From an uncultured Treponema sp. (lineage in GTDB: Bacteria; Spirochaetota; Spirochaetia; Treponematales; Treponemataceae), in assembly GCA_937900125.1 (NCBI GenBank), contig CALCEK010000205.1, positions 1 through 8,858 of the forward strand: 8,858 bases of DNA. Direction: 5' to 3'. The notes beneath the pieces were generated by a model that had not been told where the DNA came from, did no database searches, and worked only from the letters and a program-made list of their open reading frames with translations. How positions within the stretch are numbered: the first letter of the stretch is position 1; each line of letters opens with the position of its first letter. The translations under genes and the position numbers were made by a program. Shown here one piece after another: positions 4,271 through 8,858 of this stretch.

Positions 4271-5818
4271 ATGATTCACGTAGAAACCCGCGTAAAGATT
4301 CCTTTTTTATGGGGAAAATCGGTTTTTAAAAAGAATTGCTGGTCAAAAATAAATTTGATTGTTGGCCCAAACGGCTCAGGAAAAACTCTTTTAGCAGAAG
4401 AATTGGCTTTTCAATTTGCAGACGCGGGATATTTTATTGAATACTTAAAATCGGAACGAGAAAATTCTGAAAAATATCTTAAAGTGTTACAAAATTCAGA
4501 GGTAAGAGAAAAAATTCAGCGCGTACTTTCTAATATGTTTGGAAAATCCATCATTTTTGAAGAAGACAGTGCGGGGAATCCCGTTCCGATTGTTGTAAAT
4601 CGCGCTTGGAACGTGGAATATGGTCTAAAAGAAGCGGAATGTCACGGATTTAAGGAAATTTTAATACTTTTAGCCTCGCTTTATTCCATAAAAGAAAAAA
4701 CTTGTCTGTTTTTTGACGAGCCAGAATTGCATTTGCACCCGCAATTTCAGTTTTTCTTTATGAACGAATTGCGCAAAGTTTCCTTAGAAAAACCCGATTC
4801 TGTATTTTTTTTAGTTACCCATTCGCCATTTTTTGTTGACTTGCGTTTTCCCGAAGAGTTAAACGGCGTGATTGTGTGCCATATAAATCAAGTGCCAAGC
4901 CACATTGAAAATTTGAGCAAAAAGGATTCGGAGCTTTTTAGGCGATTTTTACCGCGTTTTAACAGTTATCACAAACAATTTTTCTTTTCGGACAACCAAA
5001 TTTTTGTTGAGGGTTACACCGACCGACAAATGTTTACAAATCTTTTGCCGTTTATTCATCGCGAATACAGTTCTGCAGGAACTGGAATAATCGATGTTGG
5101 CGGAAAAGACGAGTTAGGCGTTTTTTGCAAAGTTTGCTCGCTTTTGGGGACAAATGGGCGTATAATTACCGACCTAGATTCGCTTTTTAGCGGAAAATTG
5201 CGCGATGTTTTTTGCGAAAACAAAAATGTAAACGCATGGCTTTATAAGCAAGAAGCAAAACAGCAACAATTTTACAAGTCAATTTTTACTGTTCGCGAAT
5301 TGCGGAGCAAAATCACGCTAGAAAAGTTGATTTTAAAACTTGAGCAATTTTTACAGGCGGCAGGAAAAGAATTTGTTTCTTGCGCAAAAAATTATTCATT
5401 TTCAGATAATTTTAATAATCCAGAAAATGCCTTTTTTGAAAAAATTCTTTATCTTTCACAAAAACACGAAAATGCAGAAAACATTGATACGTTTAAAACT
5501 GTTGTATTACAAGGAATTATGACTTTTCAATCTACCCCTGAATCTTATCTTTCTGAAAAAACTGCAAAAAATGTGCCACTTATAAAAAATCTTTTTTCGT
5601 TAATTTTGGCTGCTACAGAAGCCGCTGGCGTTTTTATTCTTCCGAAAGGTTGCATTGAACATTACTACACCCAAACAAATGTACAGTATATGCCTGTCTC
5701 CGCAAAAGACCGCCTTTTTCATTCAGAATTAGAACACATTTTGCAAAGTTCCGCAAAACAAATACAAAATGAATATGCAGATTTAATTTTAATTTTAGAA
5801 AAAGCCTGTACGCGCTAA
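4271..5818 (+). CDS. OLD-like ATPase with C-terminal TOPRIM nuclease domain (515 aa)
   Basis: Predicted soluble ABC-type ATPase fused to a TOPRIM nuclease, as in the OLD family (P2 Old, GajA). Walker A GPNGSGKT is at 32-39, Walker B with its D-loop-like tail CLFFDEPELHLHP at 145-157, and the H-loop THS at 183-185. The ABC signature is weak: only CHGFKEI (124-130) stands where SGGE is expected. The TOPRIM part begins at FVEGYTDRQMF (245-255: Glu247, Asp251), continues with DVGGKDE (275-281) and ITDLD (299-303: Asp301, Asp303), and ends near FILPKGCIEHYY (455-466), a typical OLD C-terminal motif. Family members cut or nick DNA under nucleotide control, and several defend against phages. No GajB-like helicase, reverse transcriptase or DUF4435 partner is nearby, so it resembles solitary class 1 OLD proteins. 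A housekeeping repair role is possible. It has its own promoter, and the Walker A position leaves little room for another start. Confidence 0.85.
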   Translation: MIHVETRVKIPFLWGKSVFKKNCWSKINLIVGPNGSGKTLLAEELAFQFADAGYFIEYLKSERENSEKYLKVLQNSEVREKIQRVLSNMFGKSIIFEEDSAGNPVPIVVNRAWNVEYGLKEAECHGFKEILILLASLYSIKEKTCLFFDEPELHLHPQFQFFFMNELRKVSLEKPDSVFFLVTHSPFFVDLRFPEELNGVIVCHINQVPSHIENLSKKDSELFRRFLPRFNSYHKQFFFSDNQIFVEGYTDRQMFTNLLPFIHREYSSAGTGIIDVGGKDELGVFCKVCSLLGTNGRIITDLDSLFSGKLRDVFCENKNVNAWLYKQEAKQQQFYKSIFTVRELRSKITLEKLILKLEQFLQAAGKEFVSCAKNYSFSDNFNNPENAFFEKILYLSQKHENAENIDTFKTVVLQGIMTFQSTPESYLSEKTAKNVPLIKNLFSLILAATEAAGVFILPKGCIEHYYTQTNVQYMPVSAKDRLFHSELEHILQSSAKQIQNEYADLILILEKACTR

Positions 5819-5826
5819 AGTTGTAA

Positions 5827-5857
5827 GTGAAAATTTTCGCTCTTCCCTATTTTTTTT
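5827..5857 (+). terminator. Weak possible terminator after the OLD-like gene
   Basis: GTGAA-AATT-TTCGC (5827-5840) can form a 5-bp stem including a G-U pair. After 9 nt comes a run of eight T (5850-5857). The stem is poor and the T-run is displaced, so read-through into pepF is likely. Confidence 0.25.
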
Positions 5858-5865
5858 ATGAAATG

Positions 5866-5871
5866 TATAAT
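5866..5871 (+). promoter_or_regulatory. -10 box of pepF
   Basis: A perfect TATAAT is followed by CATTTT and then the ATG at 5878, the same six-base gap as at 4271. No good -35 lies 16-18 nt upstream (best TTCCCT at 5843-5848), so the promoter may be weak or activated. Confidence 0.45.
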
Positions 5872-5877
5872 CATTTT

Positions 5878-7683
5878 ATGAAAGATTCAATTATTTTAAG
5901 AAAGGACGTTCCTACAAAAAATCAGTGGGATTTGAGCAAATTGTATGCTTCTAGTGCAGATTGGCAAGTTGAATTAGAAAGCATTCCAAACCTAGTACAA
6001 AATGTCGTACAATTTAAGGGAATTTTAGGAAAAGACAAAGAAACATTTTTAAAAGCCCTAAAAGCTTGGGAAAAGGCAAATTTCACCCTAGAAACTGTCT
6101 ATCATTATGCAAGCCTTTTAAACTCAGTTGATAAGGGCGACAGTTCTGCGCAAGAAAAAGTGAATCGTGCTTTAATGGAAGTGACAAACCTTGAAAGTTC
6201 CTTAAGTTTTTTTGACCCAGAGATTCTCGCACTTCCCACCGAGCGTGTAACAGAATGGCTAAAAGACGATTCTTTTGCCGATTATCGCGTTTTTATACAA
6301 AAAAAATTGCACCTAAAACCTTACACTTTGAGTGAAAAAGAAGAGCGAATTTTAGCTTTAAACATTGAAGCTTCCCAAACCGCCGACAACGTGTTTAACA
6401 TTCTAACAGATGTTGACCTTAATTTTGGAACAGTGCGTGTAGACGAAAAAGACGTACCGCTTACTCACATTTCTTATAGCTCCTTTATAGAAAATCCGAA
6501 TCGCGAAATTCGCAAAGAAGCCTATACTAAATTCTACGGTACATTTGAATCGCACGCAAATACCCTTGCCGCACTCTATTCAGGGAGCGTAAACAACGAT
6601 ATTTTCCTTTCTCGCGCACGCGGTTACGGCTCTTCGCTAGAAGCCGCTTTGTATGCCGACAAAGTTCCCGTTTCTGTTTACACGAATTTGATTCAAACCA
6701 TACACAAAAACTTTGAACCGCTCCACAGATATTATTCTTTGCGCAAAAAAGTTTTGGGCTTAAACGAATTGCGCCATTACGATGTTTATGTGCCACTCGT
6801 AAAATCAATTAAAACGCATCACACTTACGAAGAAGCCGTTGAAATTGTCCGAGCTGCCCTTGCGGTGTTAGGAAAAGAATACACCGACACTCTGTGCGAT
6901 GGACTTTTAAATGGCTGGGCTGACCGATTTGAAAACAAAGGTAAACATTCTGGGGCATTTTCTTCAGGCGCGTACAAAGGCTACCCATACATTCTTTTAA
7001 ATTATAAGGAGGATTCGATTCGGGACGTGTTTACAATGGCACACGAAGGTGGACACTCAATGCACTCTTGGTACAGCACAAAAAATAACCCATTCTCTTG
7101 CTATGAATACACCATCTTTGAGGCGGAAACTGCTAGTACCTTTAATGAAGAGCTTGTTTTTGAGTACCTTTTAAAAGAGGCAAAATCAAACGGAAACAAA
7201 GAAATGGAATTGTATCTGCTTGCAACTCGCGCTCATGAAATTCTTTCAACTTTGTACAGACAAACTATGTTTGCGGAATTTGAACTTAAAGCTCACGAAA
7301 AAGTAGAACAAGGCGAGCCGCTTTCTACAGAAGTTTTACGCGCAATGTACCGCTCTTTGCTTGAACAATATTTTGGGCCAGAAATGGTTTTTGAAGAAAA
7401 TAGCGACCTTGAAGGTTTAAGGATTCCGCATTTTTACAGTGCCTTTTATGTTTACAAATATTCAACGGGAATTTCTGCCTCTCTTGCGCTTGCAAAACGG
7501 GTTACAACGGGTGGAAAAGCTGAATTAGAAGACTACTATACATTCTTAAAGAGTGGTGGCTCCCGTTACCCAATAGAATCGCTTAAAGTTGCTGGCGTAA
7601 ATATGGAAGAATCTAAACCTGTGCAAGATGCCTGCGACACTTTTGCGGATTTAGTCGGGCAACTAGAAAAAGCCCTTTTGTAA
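5878..7683 (+). CDS. pepF: Oligoendopeptidase F, M3B zinc metallopeptidase (601 aa)
   Basis: Cytoplasmic zinc peptidase that cuts oligopeptides of roughly 7-17 residues, recycling peptides from uptake and protein turnover. The family N-terminal signature is clear: KDVPTKNQWDLSKLYAS near the start, then the long helical cap domain. The zinc site is intact: HEGGH at 389-393 (His389, Glu390, His393), third ligand Glu417 in FEAETASTFNEEL, and the substrate-binding PHFYSAFYVYKYSTG at 517-531. At 601 aa it has the normal length. I start at the ATG at 5878. A GTG at 5827 or ATG at 5863 would add 17 or 5 residues before the conserved region, and a TATAAT box lies between 5863 and 5878, so RNA from that promoter cannot include them. 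There is no Shine-Dalgarno, so it is leaderless from its own promoter, or reached from the OLD-like gene 59 nt upstream. Confidence 0.95.
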   Translation: MKDSIILRKDVPTKNQWDLSKLYASSADWQVELESIPNLVQNVVQFKGILGKDKETFLKALKAWEKANFTLETVYHYASLLNSVDKGDSSAQEKVNRALMEVTNLESSLSFFDPEILALPTERVTEWLKDDSFADYRVFIQKKLHLKPYTLSEKEERILALNIEASQTADNVFNILTDVDLNFGTVRVDEKDVPLTHISYSSFIENPNREIRKEAYTKFYGTFESHANTLAALYSGSVNNDIFLSRARGYGSSLEAALYADKVPVSVYTNLIQTIHKNFEPLHRYYSLRKKVLGLNELRHYDVYVPLVKSIKTHHTYEEAVEIVRAALAVLGKEYTDTLCDGLLNGWADRFENKGKHSGAFSSGAYKGYPYILLNYKEDSIRDVFTMAHEGGHSMHSWYSTKNNPFSCYEYTIFEAETASTFNEELVFEYLLKEAKSNGNKEMELYLLATRAHEILSTLYRQTMFAEFELKAHEKVEQGEPLSTEVLRAMYRSLLEQYFGPEMVFEENSDLEGLRIPHFYSAFYVYKYSTGISASLALAKRVTTGGKAELEDYYTFLKSGGSRYPIESLKVAGVNMEESKPVQDACDTFADLVGQLEKALL

Positions 7684-7703
7684 CATTTCCAATTTACTAT
7701 TTT

Positions 7704-7711
7704 CCCCCCCC
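7704..7711 (-). repeat. Second homopolymer tract, G8 on the minus strand
   Basis: Eight C on the plus strand (7704-7711) directly abut nine A (7712-7720). It lies in the convergent gap between pepF and the permease terminator, beyond the T-run, where length change should have little effect. Confidence 0.6.
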
Positions 7712-7762
7712 AAAAAAAAACGATGAGTTCTTGTTGCTTATTTTGCAATTTAGAACTCATCG
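7712..7762 (-). terminator. Strong intrinsic terminator of the permease operon
   Basis: On the minus strand a perfect 10-bp stem (CGATGAGTTC paired with GAACTCATCG; plus coordinates 7753-7762 and 7721-7730) is followed at once by nine T (7720-7712). The 22-nt loop can add an inner TTGC/GCAA pairing. It begins 39 nt after the permease stop. On the plus strand no T-run follows, so it should not act equally well for pepF. Confidence 0.85.
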
Positions 7763-7801
7763 CTTCCATTAAAAATTCATAAATTCTTTGTGGAGCAAAA
7801 A

Positions 7802-8707
7802 TTAACTTGCGCCTTTTTCGTAGGGTTTACCGCTTGCGACTGGAGCGTAATTTTTTCCGCTAAAGACAATCAAAGCCAAAATCGTTATAACGTAAGGAAG
7901 CAAACTAAAGAATTCTGTTGGCAAAGCGTTCTTTAACGCGGGAATGTTTACCACATAAATTGAAAAAGCTACTGCCGTTCCAAACAAAAGTGAGGAAAGC
8001 GAAATTCCCAAAGGCTTCCACCTACCAAAAGAAACCGCTGCTAAAGCAATAAAGCCCGTTCCATTGATTGTATTTGTTGTGTACTGAATCGTTTCCGTAA
8101 GAACAAGACAACCTCCCGCAAGTCCCGCAAGGAATCCCGAAAGCAAAACCGCAAAATATCTTATTCCAATTACATTGATTCCTACACTTGCGGCAGCCCC
8201 AGGGTGTTCACCGCAGGCACGAAGCCTAAGCCCAAAAGGCATTTTGTAAAGCATAAACCAAACAATCAAAATCACCGCAATAGCAATCAAAACCGTCGGG
8301 TAAATTCCAAAAGGTCCAGCTTTAAAGCCAATTTGGAAAGGTCTAGTTCGGTCGGAATTAAACAAAATCTGAGAAAAGAAAATGGTAACTCCGTTTGCCA
8401 AAAGGTTAATTCCCGTTCCACTAATTGTTTGGTCAGCTTTGAGCGTTATTGCCGCAAAAGCGTGAATCATTGAAAAAATTGTTCCAAAAATCGCGCCAAC
8501 AAGCAAGGCAAACCACGGCGAAAAAGCCCCATAACTTTCCAAAAGTACGTGCGTTGTTGCAGCCGCACAAGCTCCAATTTGCAAAAGTCCTTCAAGGGCA
8601 ATATTTACAACGCCACTTCGTTCACAAACCATTCCTCCAGCGGCTGTAATTAAAATCGGCGAAACCATCATCAGCACGGAAGGTATCATATTAAAGATGC
8701 TGTTCAT
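7802..8707 (-). CDS. ABC transporter permease, NupQ/PnrE-like, probable nucleoside uptake (301 aa)
   Basis: Inner-membrane permease of the branched-chain/ribose type family (BPD_transp_2), subgroup of BmpA/PnrA nucleoside transporters. About eight hydrophobic segments span most of the chain. Subgroup motifs: CERSGVVNIALEG (28-40), QTISGTGINLLANG (93-106), the ATPase-contact loop LRACGEHPGAAASVGI (162-177), SGFLAGLAGG (190-199), and GTGFIALAAVSFGRWKP (216-232). The fit to YufQ/NupQ and T. pallidum PnrE is by memory of these motifs. The substrate is inferred to be purine or other nucleosides; a simple sugar is the alternative. Start ATG at 8707 has a strong GGAGGT 5 nt upstream and overlaps the stop of the preceding gene as ATGA, so translation is coupled. 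It is the last gene of its operon, followed by a strong terminator. The ATPase and lipoprotein genes would lie beyond the right edge. Confidence 0.9.
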   Translation of the reverse strand: MNSIFNMIPSVLMMVSPILITAAGGMVCERSGVVNIALEGLLQIGACAAATTHVLLESYGAFSPWFALLVGAIFGTIFSMIHAFAAITLKADQTISGTGINLLANGVTIFFSQILFNSDRTRPFQIGFKAGPFGIYPTVLIAIAVILIVWFMLYKMPFGLRLRACGEHPGAAASVGINVIGIRYFAVLLSGFLAGLAGGCLVLTETIQYTTNTINGTGFIALAAVSFGRWKPLGISLSSLLFGTAVAFSIYVVNIPALKNALPTEFFSLLPYVITILALIVFSGKNYAPVASGKPYEKGAS

Positions 8708-8838
8708 GCGGCACCTCCGTTTGTTTTTTCGAGTTTTTTCTTTTCTATTGACGAAAGAATCAGTCTAAAGCCAGCTTTTAAGGCTACAAAGACAACAACA
8801 AGTCCTTGAATTATAAAAGTGATGATGGAAACACCTAC
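8704..8838 (-). pseudogene. C-terminal end of the partner ABC permease (NupP/PnrD-like), cut at the right edge
   Basis: The frame that ends at the TGA at 8706-8704 encodes VGVSIITFIIQGLVVV, then FVALKAGFRLILSS, then a lysine-rich tail ending TNGGAA. This is the usual last helix (IQGL..VFVA) and cytoplasmic tail of the first permease in nucleoside ABC operons. Four-base ATGA overlap with the next gene supports a real operon. Upstream the frame is closed by TAA (8841-8839), and the last 20 bases of the window give no continuation in this frame, while another frame stays open to the edge. Either the final bases are unreliable (sequence end) or the gene carries a frameshift. I label it partial or broken; 44 residues are visible, and the real gene should have about 350. 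Confidence 0.6.
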
Positions 8839-8858
8839 TTATTTCACTTAATAGATAC

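Noticed and set aside
4271..5878. Gabija, PARIS or retron system
   Set aside because: The OLD-like gene is followed by a peptidase and preceded by an envelope operon; no UvrD-like helicase, DUF4435 protein, reverse transcriptase or ncRNA partner is visible.
6527..6808. Minus-strand open frame within pepF
   Set aside because: Shadow of the conserved peptidase; Arg- and Cys-rich composition and no start signal.
8204..8649. Plus-strand open frames opposite the permease
   Set aside because: Lys/Arg/Gln/Asn-rich translations typical of antisense to a membrane protein gene.

Overview
The window looks like AT-rich bacterial chromosome, most plausibly from a spirochaete of the Treponema type. The clues are indirect. 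There is a BmpA/PnrA-type nucleoside ABC permease pair, short intergenic repeats built on TGTCATTCTGAG, runs of 8-9 G/C at gene borders, and several starts with almost no 5' leader. No rRNA, tRNA, CRISPR array, transposase or phage gene is visible, so the taxon stays an inference.

Layout, left to right. (1) 34-1296, minus strand: an unrecognised 130-aa protein followed 3 nt later by a family 2 glycosyltransferase whose DNA is much richer in GC than the rest. (2) 1382-1657, plus strand: a 91-aa XRE-type regulator divergent from that pair, with facing promoters and a small dyad over one of them. (3) 1772-1939, minus strand: a 55-aa acidic protein with a clear Shine-Dalgarno. (4) 1940-2299: noncoding, with two copies of a short inverted-repeat family, an 8-bp tandem repeat, two palindromes and a good minus-strand promoter. 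(5) 2300-4181, minus strand: a small three-helix membrane protein overlapping an OpgB/LtaS-type phosphoglycerol transferase. A G9 tract sits in the ribosome-binding position of the first gene. (6) 4271-5818, plus strand: an OLD-like ATPase-TOPRIM nuclease, the best candidate for a defence gene, divergent from (5). (7) 5878-7683, plus strand: oligoendopeptidase F. (8) 7712-7762: a strong minus-strand terminator for (9) 7802-8838, minus strand: an ABC permease and the C-terminal end of a second, partner permease that breaks off at the right edge.

Functionally this is a mixture. Sugar transfer, probably to surface polysaccharide (GT2), and phosphoglycerol decoration of the envelope (OpgB-like pair) act at the cell surface. 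Peptide breakdown (PepF) and nucleoside-type uptake (permeases) are housekeeping. The OLD-like nuclease stands alone with its own promoter. The points most worth a second look are the G9 tract as a possible translational phase switch, the split membrane domain of the phosphoglycerol transferase, the solitary OLD-like protein, and the recurring spacing of about 6 nt between the -10 box and ATG that suggests leaderless mRNAs.
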